A stretch of DNA of 64,000 nucleotides from Trissonchulus latispiculum (Eukaryota; Nematoda; Enoplea; Enoplida; Ironidae), in NCBI GenBank assembly GCA_030248195.1, contig JASAND010023182.1, forward strand, positions 1 through 64,000. The letters run 5' to 3'. A program made the position numbers and the translations under genes. Below, one piece after another: positions 40,188 to 51,800 of the stretch. Under the pieces are notes generated by a model. The model searched no databases, was not told where the DNA came from, and worked only from the letters and a program-made list of their open reading frames with translations. Positions within the stretch are counted from its first letter, which is position 1, and every line of letters starts with the position of its first letter.

Positions 40188-42141
40188 GAATAATATGCAA
40201 AGCGCGTTGCCTATTATATACAATCGGCAATTTTGTTGCTTATTATATACATAATAGGTAATTATGAATATTCGGCATAGCATAGACATTACTGAGTCAT
40301 AAATGACTTTCGAACAATTTCAGCCACCTTTTATTATCCCAACTTAACGCGTCGTAGTTTCCACTGTATTATTTCTTTTTTGTAGTCTTTTATGTATTTG
40401 CATTGATTACCTAATTAATTAGTTTATTTATTTATTTTATTATTTAACATGTATGTTTTCAATCATCAATATATAGCTTTTTAGATGACAAAGTTTGCAT
40501 GCTTAATGGGATTTTGTATTTCACACTGTTATCGTGGTTATCATCTCGCCTCAATTTACAAATTTCATTCTTCAAAAAAATTTAGTTTCCTTCATAAATG
40601 GGCAGTCCGCCTTTCTTTTCCTATAGATCATGGAAATGGAAGGGAGGACATGAGTGCTAGCAATTTATCACTTGATGAAAATAAAAATAAATGAATTAAA
40701 AGCGTGGCTTGGCCAACCTGAGCTAAAGTATGTACGTAGGTAGGTATGTAGGTACCCGCATAGATATAGCTATCGGTATAAAATATACGCACTTTAATGC
40801 ATTTGGAAGATCAAAACAGATTAAAAATAAATTTAAGAAATCTTATTAGCGTCATGAAAAGAGTTTTATGCGATAGAAGCAATCTGCAGGTTTCTTTCAA
40901 TCCCTGTGTGCCAAATTAAAAGTGTTTTCATGTAGATTCTGAGCTCAGCACAGCTCAGCGCTGGCACGTTCATGTTTTCTGACGGAAGGATCAAATGTTT
41001 GCGATTTAGGTAAATGAGAACAGCTGCAAACCAGAATCAGCTTAGACGCATTTTTGCTGATCTTTAGACATTTTATAAATAATTAAGATCCGGTTACATG
41101 GAATGCCTTCCAAATGGAATGCCAGAACTTTTCAATTTTTGTTTAACATTGTGATGCTTTTGATGCCATACTCAGAAAATGCTCAACAGGCATCTTTTGT
41201 ACTCAAAATATGATACAGTAACCCAAAAGCACTCAAGTGCCCTCATCCCTCGTTCTTCAAATGACACTTGGAATTATTACTCTATGTTAACATTTAACTA
41301 TTTACTAAGTGTTTATTATTGGTCACTAATTAATGTTAATAATTACTAATATATCTAGAAAATGAGAATTAGCATCTATATTTTAGATTGTAATGCCTTC
41401 TTAATAACGGAATCATCACCTATATACTTTTATCATGATTTTGCAATATTCCCCCCGTACAGGTTTTCAGCAAATGATATTTTCTTAATTTATTTTTTCT
41501 TAATTTTTTTGCACACGACACGAGTATGTCAATTGTGTGCTGCCTGGCTTCATTTAAGAACGGGTGCCAATTGAGAACTACAAATGTCATTTTATACTGC
41601 TGAAGTCTCATTTAAGTACTCAACCTATGTTTAACGTCTTTTAACGGTAATATTTTAATTAACCAAAGGCAATCATCCAGAAAAGAGTCCTGGTTTGTAG
41701 ATACTGAGAAAATCGGTCGTCCGTCAAACAAGAAGGGGCGACAGATTTGAGAGGGAAGACTCGAGTAAATCTGTTTAGCAATCATCTGCGAGTAGCAGTT
41801 CTTTTCAAAGTTTGTAACAAATATTTTTATTCTTTTCAAATTGGCACCGATGCTAGGATGCTTGCTGTTATTCTGCTGTTTAGTAACTCAATTTAAAAGT
41901 GTAATTCTAAAATATTGATGTGTGCCAATGCTCAATTAAATCTGGAAATCTCTGGGGTCTTCATTATCAGCACAAACACTAGAAGTGGAATACTTAATTT
42001 ATCTTCCTTAACCGGGTTATTTTTGTTGAGCACGTTGCATTATGAACCTTAAAGAATTTATTCACATAAAATTACAGACAGACAATTTAACTAGTTAAGG
42101 GGGTTGTCTTTCCCCACAAAGTTAATTCAGTCAGTTTAAGT
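40188..42141. other. AT-rich intergenic, no gene seen
   Basis: It includes a tacgtaggtaggtatgtaggta-like microsatellite near 40730-40755. Small ORFs lack any family feature. Confidence 0.5.
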
Positions 42142-43265
42142 TCATGTTTTAAGTTCTGAGAGTTTAAGAGATTTTAATATTCTTCTGATTATGTCTTCGT
42201 CACTAATGTTCCGTTTTCTAGGTTCATAACGTCCATTCTTTGCAGTTCGCTCTTTCACTCTGATTGTTCTGGTAGGTAGTTTAGGATCATTTCAGAATTG
42301 GTTTGGGGAAATTTCTCCGATAAAAGGTCACCGTTGGCTTAACCGCTGGGTGTTGGGTTGATTTCCATCGTTGTGGAGAAGCACTGTTAGGCCTGACGTC
42401 ATGATTCCAGTGGCATTTTCTGGAAAGTGATGGATGTGCCTGCCCACAATTGACGCAGTGTGCCCTACCAAAGCACCTTACATTCTTGTCCCGGGCTGTT
42501 GGGCAGTCACTTTTGCCACATATCAGACAGGCAGGATTGTTACGGCACTGGCTGCTGATATGCCCAATCTTCTGGCAGCGAAAGCATCGTCTGTTGTCCC
42601 GAGGTTTAGGGTGATGATTTGGTCGTTGTAGAAGACTAGGATGCTGGTTAGGCAATTGTAGATGCCCTCCTGATGGAAATGGGCTCCTTAGCTTGGATTT
42701 AGGCGAGACGTTTTGTTTTGGTAGGAAACTGGCATCTGTTTTGGGAGAGCTAGGATACGCTTTCCTGCCATGTTGATGATGATTCCAAACCATACGGGAT
42801 CCATGGATTGCTGCAGCAATGCACTTTTTCCGCAGTGCTTTAAGTTTTGCTTTGGAGACGCCGGCCAGACTAAGGATGGAGTCGTTGGCTGGGTCCCAGG
42901 TGCCAAGAGATCCTACAAGTATAGCATCCAGAAACGGGGTGAATCCCTTTTCCTGGAGCTCCTCACATTCCGATTTGTATTTGCGGATTTTGGCCTCTCT
43001 CGCTCGTTGGAATGCTTCTAAATATGTTGCATTGACCACAGAAACGTCCATAATGTATATTTGTTTTGATGACTCATCCCGAGTAACTATGTCGGGTCGG
43101 TTGATGCCGTTCGTGTTCGTATCCCTAATTGTCCTGTTCACCTGGATCTTACGCTTCTTATTTAGTTGAGGCACAGCTGCCACAACGATGTCCTGGATCT
43201 TATTGTGGCGGGTGGTATAGATTTACCCAGAGAAGCTAACGCATCTATTGAGCACGTACCCCAAT
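42142..43265 (-). pseudogene. C-terminal part of an R2/NeSL-like non-LTR retrotransposon: endonuclease and zinc knuckles
   Basis: The 298-residue open frame (42287-43183) begins within the restriction-like endonuclease: NRPDIVTRDE with YIMDV after it (PD...D core), then a conserved helical region. It then carries a CX2CX4HX4C knuckle (CFRCQKIGHISSQC) and two more Cys/His clusters ending SLSRKCHWNH. After a frame change near 42290 a basic tail runs on to TGA 42144-42142. Upstream (43184-43265) the knuckle that precedes the endonuclease in these elements is present but broken by a TAA. It is inactive. The rest of the element lies beyond the gypsy insertion, at 48598-52380. Confidence 0.8.
43052..43265. 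repeat. Left copy of the 214-bp direct repeat flanking gypsy
   Basis: Matches 48598-48811 base for base except about five differences. It is R2-like sequence spanning the pre-endonuclease knuckle and the start of the endonuclease, and shares the same in-frame TAA with the right copy. Confidence 0.85.
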
Positions 43266-46200
43266 TATTATCTGTTTCATTCGGGGGTGATCAAATGGAA
43301 GTCCCGTTTATTGTAGCCGAAGACGTTATAGTTGACTGTCTGTTAGGAATGAGTTTCATCAAGGATCAAAAGCTTCAGCTTGATTTTCACAATGACAACG
43401 TGACTTTTTCGGATGGTTCGATCTTACCTATCACTTCAAATGTAACACCGCAGAAGTTCCTTCATAATCTCCCAGTTGCTGCTGAAGTTATCGATGATGT
43501 TCCGCTTAGGGTTACCCTACGCAGGGGATCAACAGTTCCGGCCCACTCTAAAGTATTGTTCAACGGTGTAGCAGGGATATTTTCTGAGAACACTTTCCTT
43601 TTCGAGCCAACTACGGACATACCACGTCTATCTGCAGAATGCGCATTGGTCCGTCCGAAAACAGGTAGACTACCAGTATTAGCTGTCAATAATTCCAATA
43701 AACCAATCAGGCTGAAAAAGGGAAGGATACTAGGGCATCTTCGTCCATATGTTGGTGAAGTTAAAGTTCCCACTGTTGGTAACGGTAAAGTGTCAGAGGA
43801 CTCTAGAGAAAATGTAACTGGGTGCTTTACTGTAGCCGAAGGCGTCGGCACAGATAAGCCATCGTTTGCTTTACCACCCGGTGTTAGCATCGAGAAAATA
43901 GGTTGCCGTGAAAATTCTTGCGAAGTGGCAAAGCTGTGCTCTTTACTGCACGAAAATGCTGATGTGTTTTCCCAGAATGACAGAGACATAGGTAGAACAA
44001 ATGTCGTCACTCATAAAATTGATACGCAAGGGTATAACCCTGTTAAACAACGATATCGCAGGTTGGCACCACATGAACAACAGGTGGAACATGACCACGT
44101 TGAGGATATGAGGAGCCGTGGCATCATAACACCGTCCAATTCTCCATGGGCATCACCAGTGGTGATTGTCAAAAAGAAAGACGGTTCTGACCGTTTCTGC
44201 ATAGATTTTCGCAAGGTGAACTCTCTTACAAGGAAAGATACTTATCCAATTCCACGAATAGATGAAACCATAGACGCTTTAACAGGGGCAAAGTATTTTA
44301 CAACATTAGACCTTTCCAGCGGCTATTGGCAAATCGGCGTCGCACCTGAGGATCGCGAGAAAACGGCGTTTGTCACAAGGGAAGGGCTCTTCGAATTTAC
44401 GGTCATGCCTTTCGGCCTAACAAACGCACCGGCTACTTTTCAACGGCTAATGGAAACGGTACTCAAAACTTGTTTAAGGAAATTCGCTTTAGTGTACATT
44501 GACGACATCATAGTGTATTCCAAGACGATGGAAGAACACATGGCACACCTTCGTTCTGTTTTTTCGCTTTTACGCAATGCGGGATTAAAGTTGAAAGGTA
44601 AAAAGTGCGTATTTTGTGCAAATTCGGTGCCATATTTGGGACATGTGATATCCGAAAATGAGCTGAGGCCCGACCCTAGTAAAGTTGAAGCCATTGCAAA
44701 CTTTCCGCAGCCTAAGAGTGTCACGGAGCTTAAACGGTTTCTAGGTCTTCTTTCCTACTATCGTAAGTTTATTCCGAATTTGGCCACAATGGCAAATCCA
44801 TTTTATAAGCTTCTCAATAAAAATAGGGAGTTTCATTGGGATGCATCAGCCGAACAGAGTTTTCAGGATGCTCGCCATAGCGTGTCTACCAATTCGGTTT
44901 TAGCTCTTCCTGACTTCCACAGAGACTTCATCATACACACTGACGCCAGTGGCGTAGGCATTGGTGCAGTTCTGTCTCAAATGACTGATACAGGCGAGCG
45001 TCCAGTCTGTTTTATTAGTCGAAAATTGCAGCCGGCTGAAGCGAAATATCCTCCCATTGAGCAGGAAGCCTTAGCATTGGTTTGGGCTTTGCAGATCTTT
45101 CGTCCATATGTTTATGGCTGCAACTTTGCGGTATTTACTGACCATAACCCTCTCTGCTGGTTACGGTCTCTTCGTACACCTTCTAATAGGTTGATACGTT
45201 GGTCGCTGGCTCTTCAAGAGTATGACGGATATATGACCATAAACTACAAACCTGGGCAACAAAATACAGTGGCAGATGCCTTGTCAAGGGCTCCGGTAAG
45301 TAAGAATACGGGCAATGCTGGGACGTCCAGGTCCCCTATAGCAGACGCCGGTATGGGTGTTTTTGTTGTCGATATACCCTTCGATGAAACGATCACGCCT
45401 TTCAAATTACGACAAGAGCAACTAGGGGATGACTTTTGTCGCCCGATATTGAGGAACTTACAAAAACTGAAGCCACCTGAGGAACTTCCACGAGGTGTGA
45501 ATATTAGTGATTTTGTCATTCAGGATGGCATATTGTTGCGCTTTTGGAAGGGTAGAGCCACGAGGGTAGTTGTTCCGGCAACTCTTCAGCGAGACATATT
45601 ACGTCAGGCTCATGACTATCCACCGTCCGGCCACATTGGGGTTTTCAAAACAATGGGTCGACTGCTGCCTCGGTATTATTGGCCACGCCTGAGGCAAGAT
45701 GTAATAGCGTGGTGCCGCTCGTGTGATGAGTGTCAGCAATTCAAAACAGGGAAATGTCCAAAAGCGCCATTACAAACACTGTCTATGACAGCTGCGCCAT
45801 TTGACCGTATAGCAGTAGATTTCGTTGGACCCTTACCGCAGACCAAAAACAAGAATCGTTACCTACTTGTTTTTGTTGATTATTTTTCAAAATGGATTGA
45901 ATTGTTTCCCACTCGTAAGATGGATAGCACCATTGTTGCAAAACATTTCGTGGAGGATATTGTCTGTAGGCATGGATGTCCGCGCACGTTGGTGTCCGAC
46001 CAAGGCCGTGCTTTCACATCTAGTATGCTTCGTCAGGTAGCCAGACAATTGAGGTGCCGTAAGGTGTCCACGGTTGCTTATCATCCACAGTCCAACGGGT
46101 TGGTGGAAAGGGCGATTCGGTCTGTAAAGGGTATCTTGTCCACATATGCCAACCGTAGGGCTACAGATTGGGATTTATATTCGCCTTTTGCTGCTCTGGC

Positions 46201-46627
46201 ATTAAGAACCTGCATCCAATCTTCCACTAAGTTTACTCCATTTGAGATAATATACGGTCGCCAGCCACGCCTACCGTTAGATACCTCAGTAATTGCCGAG
46301 AACAGCAGTAGTAGAAAAACAACACCTCACCAATACACCAAGAGGTTGGAACGGGGAATGGTTAAAGTATATAAGCAGGTAAAGAAGCATTTGAATACTG
46401 CGCACCTAACCCAGAAACGGCAGTACGATAAAAATACTGGTTTGCCGACGTTCGTCATTGGCGATAGGGTACTTTTGAAAGCTACCAGGGCAAGGCGAAA
46501 GGGGCCTCGGTTTGAACAATGGCAACCAGGCTATGAGATAAAGCGACAGATATCTCCAGTTATTTATGAACTGAGGGACAGCATTAGTGGAAAGACTTTA
46601 AAGGTGCACAGTAACCGGCTTTTGTAA
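43166..46627 (+). CDS. Ty3/gypsy pol: partial protease, RT, RNase H, integrase
   Basis: The 1153-residue frame begins with about 33 codons of antisense R2-like sequence; true gypsy sequence starts near 43266 inside the protease (catalytic D-T/S-G lost, CLLGMSFI kept). RT lies at about residues 310-490 (DGSDRFCIDFR, LDLSSGYWQ, YIDD near 442), RNase H at about 585-720 (HTDASG, TDHNPL, ADALSR), the integrase zinc region at 815-865, and the DDE core with DFVG, SDQG and LVERA near 886, 943 and 979, plus a C-terminal GDRVLLK module. All catalytic residues from RT onward are present, with no stops. The C-end is cut by a foldback insertion after codon VHSN, so the last residues come from that element. 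gag and the 5' LTR are missing. The copy cannot be autonomous. Confidence 0.92.
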   Translation: MRHSCHNDVLDLIVAGGIDLPREANASIEHVPQLLSVSFGGDQMEVPFIVAEDVIVDCLLGMSFIKDQKLQLDFHNDNVTFSDGSILPITSNVTPQKFLHNLPVAAEVIDDVPLRVTLRRGSTVPAHSKVLFNGVAGIFSENTFLFEPTTDIPRLSAECALVRPKTGRLPVLAVNNSNKPIRLKKGRILGHLRPYVGEVKVPTVGNGKVSEDSRENVTGCFTVAEGVGTDKPSFALPPGVSIEKIGCRENSCEVAKLCSLLHENADVFSQNDRDIGRTNVVTHKIDTQGYNPVKQRYRRLAPHEQQVEHDHVEDMRSRGIITPSNSPWASPVVIVKKKDGSDRFCIDFRKVNSLTRKDTYPIPRIDETIDALTGAKYFTTLDLSSGYWQIGVAPEDREKTAFVTREGLFEFTVMPFGLTNAPATFQRLMETVLKTCLRKFALVYIDDIIVYSKTMEEHMAHLRSVFSLLRNAGLKLKGKKCVFCANSVPYLGHVISENELRPDPSKVEAIANFPQPKSVTELKRFLGLLSYYRKFIPNLATMANPFYKLLNKNREFHWDASAEQSFQDARHSVSTNSVLALPDFHRDFIIHTDASGVGIGAVLSQMTDTGERPVCFISRKLQPAEAKYPPIEQEALALVWALQIFRPYVYGCNFAVFTDHNPLCWLRSLRTPSNRLIRWSLALQEYDGYMTINYKPGQQNTVADALSRAPVSKNTGNAGTSRSPIADAGMGVFVVDIPFDETITPFKLRQEQLGDDFCRPILRNLQKLKPPEELPRGVNISDFVIQDGILLRFWKGRATRVVVPATLQRDILRQAHDYPPSGHIGVFKTMGRLLPRYYWPRLRQDVIAWCRSCDECQQFKTGKCPKAPLQTLSMTAAPFDRIAVDFVGPLPQTKNKNRYLLVFVDYFSKWIELFPTRKMDSTIVAKHFVEDIVCRHGCPRTLVSDQGRAFTSSMLRQVARQLRCRKVSTVAYHPQSNGLVERAIRSVKGILSTYANRRATDWDLYSPFAALALRTCIQSSTKFTPFEIIYGRQPRLPLDTSVIAENSSSRKTTPHQYTKRLERGMVKVYKQVKKHLNTAHLTQKRQYDKNTGLPTFVIGDRVLLKATRARRKGPRFEQWQPGYEIKRQISPVIYELRDSISGKTLKVHSNRLL

Positions 46628-47605
46628 ATTTTGTGGGGAGGAACTGGCTTAATTACTCTTGTTACGCTTGATTAACTTTAAAGTGGCACCCTACTAGGCA
46701 GGCTGAAGAAATTTTACAGAAGAAAATTGGGAGAGGTCGTGTTGTAATGACCTCTGTATTTCTCTCCCCATAAATTTTACTTGTTTAATATTAAGAGCTT
46801 GGAAAAGTGACAAACTTCGGAAATAGTGTACTATAATTAGTGTTTGAGGCCGGCCGGGGTTTCACCGGCCGGCCGATCGCCGGCCGGCCCGGCCGAACCC
46901 ATCGGCCTGCCGGCCGGCGGCCGGTGAGCCCGTAGGTCGCCCGCCGGCCGGCCGGTGAGCAAAAGTGGTCGGCCGGCTTAAGCCGGCCGGCCTCAAACAC
47001 TAACTATAATCTTCAACTCCTTTCATGGCAATCAAACCAAAAATTAATTTTTTATGATTGAATGTATTAAATACTTAAATTATATGACTTTCATTGAAAA
47101 CCTGACCATTTTGGAAAAACTGTGTTGTGGTTTGTAATCAGAAATACTTTATTGAAACTAGATTTTTATAAAGGTAGAAGTAATTTTTGAAGCCCCGTAA
47201 ATTTAAAACCGTTGTGTTTTAAAAGAGTTTTAAAGTATGTCTGATTAGAAAGAAACTACAATTTTTTCCAAAATTTGGTCCAGCTGTTTCAGAAATTAAA
47301 ATCGTCAGAATTAGTTTTATCCATTTTAAGTATAATTAATTTTTGATTTGATTGCCATGAAGGGAATTGAAGTTTAAAGTACATTATTTCTGAAGTTTGT
47401 TCGTTTTCCAAGCTCTTAATATTAAAGAATTAACATTTATGGGGAGAGAAATATATACTGAGTTCATTACGACATGACCTCTCCCAATTTCCTTCTGTAA
47501 AATTTCTTCAGTCCGCCTAGTATGGTGCCACTTTTAAGTTAATCAAGCGTAACAAGAGTCATTAGTCCAGTTCCTCCCCACAAAATTTACAAAAGCCCAG
47601 TAACC
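46609..47605. mobile_element. Foldback element inserted in the end of gypsy pol
   Basis: 46617-47597 is almost entirely one inverted repeat: left end ggcttttgtaaattttgtgg, right end its complement, with arms meeting near 47170-47200. An exact 8-bp target duplication cagtaacc lies at 46609-46616 and 47598-47605. It supplies the present stop codon of pol. Beyond it the pol frame resumes and reaches a TGA at 47632-47634, the probable original end. The superfamily is not clear from the ends. The left arm contains the 165-bp element at 46838-47002. Confidence 0.85.
46830..47010. mobile_element. 165-bp hAT-like GGCCGG-rich miniature element
   Basis: 46838-47002, with ends TAGTGTTTGAGGCCGG and the complement, and an exact 8-bp duplication actataat at 46830-46837 and 47003-47010. 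It is nearly all ccggccgg words with gtgaaac or its complement between. It interrupts one arm of the foldback element; the other arm lacks it, which proves the order of insertion. Confidence 0.9.
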
Positions 47606-47634
47606 AAATCATCAAGCATGTGCAGCGGGCCTGA

Positions 47635-48597
47635 ATGACTGGTATCAGTATATTTGAGAATGAGTGAACAAGCGATTGAATCGAATAAATGCTGTTTGTG
47701 TCAAAATTTTAACTCTGTTTGAACGACGTTTTGAGTGTGTATAAATGTTGGTTATGTGAACTGGCGGCAGATCTCCCGTTGTGCGAGTGATGTGTTTCTT
47801 TGTTTGTGTGTGCGTGTATGTGTTGTGCAGTTAGACATGGATACCCGTTGTTATACCGCTTGGAAAACTTAAATACTAGATAATATGCGGAACTTTGTTG
47901 GTCACAGTGGCTGTAACGTAATCTGGGACGTCAGGTCCCTTAACTGATTGTTGTGTTCAGGCCACTGGTGAAGCCGTGCTGTTTTACGGAGTACAAGACT
48001 TTCTTAAATGCATCTCGCCTAATCTGTGTTCGTGGTGAGCAGTTTTCGAGTATCGAGCAGTGCTATACGTGGGCTGAAACGTTCATTGGCGAAGCAGATG
48101 GCCTTCGTGAACAGCTTGCCCTGAGAGCTTTTTTCAAGGAAACTTTGAAACAACTCATGAAATCATGTAACTGTAAGGATGCTCAGGTCCTCTGCATCAG
48201 TTACATGCAAATTTTGTTAACGTTAATTTGTATAGTGACCATATGAACTACGCAGAGCCAGTGTACTATTAGACATACGTATTAAATTTTATTGATTTCT
48301 GTTGTGGTTATTTATACAATATGCATTTTCTGTATGGTGGTTTGTCTTTAATCTCAGCTTTGTTTTGGTCGCATTTTCCGTTTTTATTGATGCTACCATT
48401 TTTAAGAGGGGGGAAATGTGAAAACCATGTCAATCGAAAATATAAAAGAGTTTTAAAATTAGATTTGAAGTGTGATCTGATCCGTATAGTCAAGTGGTTA
48501 CAGCAGGTATATGTCACGCCTTGCTAAGCTATTGGAACTTTGTGCAGTAAAACTGACGTGTCTCAATTGTTAGCCGTTGATCGAGCCGGATCCTTTC
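47635..48597 (+). other. Gypsy 3' region with possible extra ORF, purine tract and short LTR
   Basis: A 97-residue ORF (47953-48246) follows pol. It has a Cys-rich N-part and a helix-like stretch REQLALRAFFKETLKQL that recalls Gag-type sequence, but this is weak. A purine tract aagaggggggaaa at 48402-48415 is followed by TGTGAAAACC, a plausible start of a short 3' LTR ending near ...TTTCA at 48598. There is no second LTR to compare, so this is an inference. Confidence 0.4.
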
Positions 48598-48811
48598 AAT
48601 GTATATTTGTTTTGATGACTTATCCCGAATAACTATGTCGGGTCGGTTGATGCCGTTCGTGTTCGTATCCCTAATTGTCCTGTTCACTTGGATCTTACGC
48701 TTCTTATTTAGTTGAGGCACAGCTGCCACAACGATGTCCTGGATCTTATTGTGGCGGGTGGTATAGATTTACCCAGAGAAGCTAACGCATCTATTGAGCA
48801 CGTGCCCCAAT
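48598..48811. repeat. Right copy of the 214-bp direct repeat flanking gypsy
   Basis: R2-like sequence matching 43052-43265, in the same orientation. After 48811 it continues into R2-like upstream coding sequence, including the knuckle (SLGHVLNRC), while the left copy ends at the gypsy junction within a shared ccccaat. Confidence 0.85.
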
Positions 48812-51800
48812 GATTCCATTGAAGCATCGCACCTCGACACATTTTATCTTTCCATGCCCGCTTATGTGAGCCAACCTCAAGGAGGTTTTATCTTGCCTTG
48901 TGGACAAAGTTGTAGTCGTCCGTGGCAAGGCGTCTTCCGCTAAAGAGGAAGAAACCTTGGTCTTGCCCAGGTTGTGCTGTAATCAGGGTTCTCCCTTGGG
49001 ATTTGGGCGACCGGAGCATTTGGACGTAATGGGCTCCGGCTCCTCTCCGAAAGGTCCTAATTATTCCTTGCACTTGCGCTCCCCGGCTGTCCACTTTTAT
49101 AGGGGCCGCTTCGTTGGGAATCTGTATTTTCAGTTCAAAGCTATCGTCCAGAGGGGTAGCAATGACGGTTACATATTTGTTGATATAGCTGATATCTTGA
49201 CGTAAGGACACCCATTGACTGTGTCCTTTTGATTTTTTCGTCAGTTCCGTGTGCGAGTTGAGATAGTCACAGATAGTGGTTGGCGTGCTTATGTTAACTT
49301 CAGATGCAGTAGGATCGATACCTTTTGCCAGTGCATCTTTGCCTTTTAGCTTAGTTGCACATGCAGCTTCCTGCAACTGTTGCATACCGACGCTTCGCAC
49401 AGTGTTACATTGAGACCATAGTAATCTAAGTCTTCTGGCGATGCGTAGGATTGAATGATCGACGCGAGTTTCGGTTATCCCACATGCGCCATAAGACAGC
49501 GGTCCGTAAAATACGCATTTGAGGCGGTTTCTGGCAGATTCAAAACGTTTAGCTTGATCAGTGTTCTCATGGCCAAATCAAATTGGGTCAGATCCCGTAC
49601 TGTCTTGAATCGAGTGTTTTCGAGAACAAAAGACAATCTTGGCAGAAGCTGATGCTTAATTGCAGTTAACTTCTGCCATGGGAGAAGCGCCGACTTGCAT
49701 ACCTTCAAGCAATCGTTTATGGTTTGGGCAATAAGATCACGGGGACTTTGGTCATTGTTGAGGCCTTCTTTGACCCCGAAATATTTGTTCGCTTCTCCGT
49801 CGGACAGAATTGGCATTGGGTCATCATTGATAGTGAAGGTATGTTCTATGGTCTTCCTGTCCTTACTGAGAAGGGTTTTTGACGGTTTAAATAACAGTCC
49901 AGCCCAAGAGGCAACTTTTCCAGCCGAGTCAAGTTGCTTCTGGAGGGCTTCTTTTGAGTTGGCCAGGATTGCTATGTCGTTAGCATAAGCAAGGCAAGGG
50001 ATATTAATAGTGTCTGTTATATTAAAACCCCTAGACCTGTTCGCTAGGAGCTTACGTAATATAAGTTCCAAAGTCAAGTTAAATAAAATGGGAGAGCAGG
50101 ATTCCCTTGTTTGACGCCTCTTTTGATAGAGATCTTAGCAGTTTCTCCTAGGTATGTTTTGATTTCCATAGTAGCATCGTCATAGAAGTCTTTTATGATT
50201 GCTAGAATGCTAGGAGGTAGCCCCATTCGTTCCAGCATGTATATAATTAAAGAATGCGGGACTGAACCAAAAGCGCCATGTAGGTCCAGCCAGGCTATGG
50301 CGAGGTCGACGTTCGGAAGCTTAGCTCGATTTATGGCCGACTTTAGCAGGAAAATGTGTTCGGGAACACCCTGCATTGGAGCGAAACCTTTCTGGTACGG
50401 TTCAGACAGAAGGTTGTGCGATTTGGCCTATTTGTAGAGTCTACCTGCCCAAAGTGAAGAGTATAGGCGGTATATTGCCGGCTGGATACTCAGTAGCCTC
50501 CAGTTGGCAATATCCCCCTCGTCTCCCTTTTTATAAATGAGGACAGATTTGGCTTCCTTCCAGCTGGCAGGTATTTTATTCATGAGCCGGCAACGTTCAT
50601 AACTAGCAGACAGCAGCTTCCCACCAGGATCAAGTTTCTGTAACATGCTATAGTCAACTCCATCCTTTCCTAGCAGATCTAGCAGTTTTATTAATAAGTG
50701 ACCGAGCCATTTCTACAGCTGTTGTTCGCATGTCGCTAGTGTTGGAGCCTACTTTTTGACTTAGAAAAGTGGGTAGGTATCCGCAGTTAGCGTTGGTACC
50801 ACTCAAAAAGTTAAAGTAACTGTCGATGATACCGTCAGTTACCCAGTTTGTTGGCAGCAGAGAAGTTAAATCAGGATCATAAATGTCAATACCTAAAAAT
50901 TTGCACAATCTTGAAGTAGGCATTAAAGTTTTCTGAGTAACGTCGCTTTCTTCAGACTGCTTAAACTCTGGAGTTTCTTCCGTTAAAGAGGCTTTGGAAT
51001 CAACAAACTCGGTTGTTTGCGAGTTTGCATCCATTTCGCTTTCCAGATCTTCGAATTGTGAAAGCAAATTTAGACTGTCCAGGGGTAGTTGAATTTGTTG
51101 AGAACCCAAATTAATAACAGACGTAAGTTCATCCTGCTCCGAAGCGGTGGTCGCGGCTTGGGGGCGAACGGATTCTTTTACTCGAGCAAGAGCACTTTCA
51201 AGCTTTGCGCGATCATTTGGAATGTTCTGGGATTCCTGGGTAGCCAGCTTGGTGTGCTGGCGCTGATGGTTAGCCAGACCCAGAGCTGAAGCACAGGAAA
51301 AATCACAAACATTGCAGGCAAATTTCTCCTTCAAATGCATTGTCGGGTCAGTCTCGGGCACGGCGTTGAAGCAGATTCTAGCATCTTCGCTTGGTTTTGT
51401 GCCTGAATCTTCATTGCAAAACAGGCACTGATAGAAGATTTTGTAAGTACGGATTCTATGCTTCTCGACAATGTGCTTAACAAGGCCGGCCCGAACTGTA
51501 CTCCACGAGCCACTGAAATATTTCACTGATTTGCAGTCAGGCAACGGACAGCGAAATGTCATAGGAGGAGGCCAAATAATAGTTACTGTTAATGGTTGGG
51601 TATTAATGTCTGCGAACGGGTTTTCGCTGCAGCTTTGGCGAGGAAGCTGCATTCTGTGCATTATGTTGTCGGAAGGACCTCCTCCGTATAGTATACCACA
51701 TCTTGCCGTAGAGTTATTGTCACTTTTACAGTGTTTATTGCTGTTTATTCCATCGGCCAAAAAGCAACAGGCAGGTTGTTTTTGATTGGCTGACTTGAGA

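Noticed and set aside
43166..43265. First 33 codons of the gypsy ORF as part of pol
   Set aside because: They are the antisense of R2-like coding sequence; the frame is open across the junction by chance.
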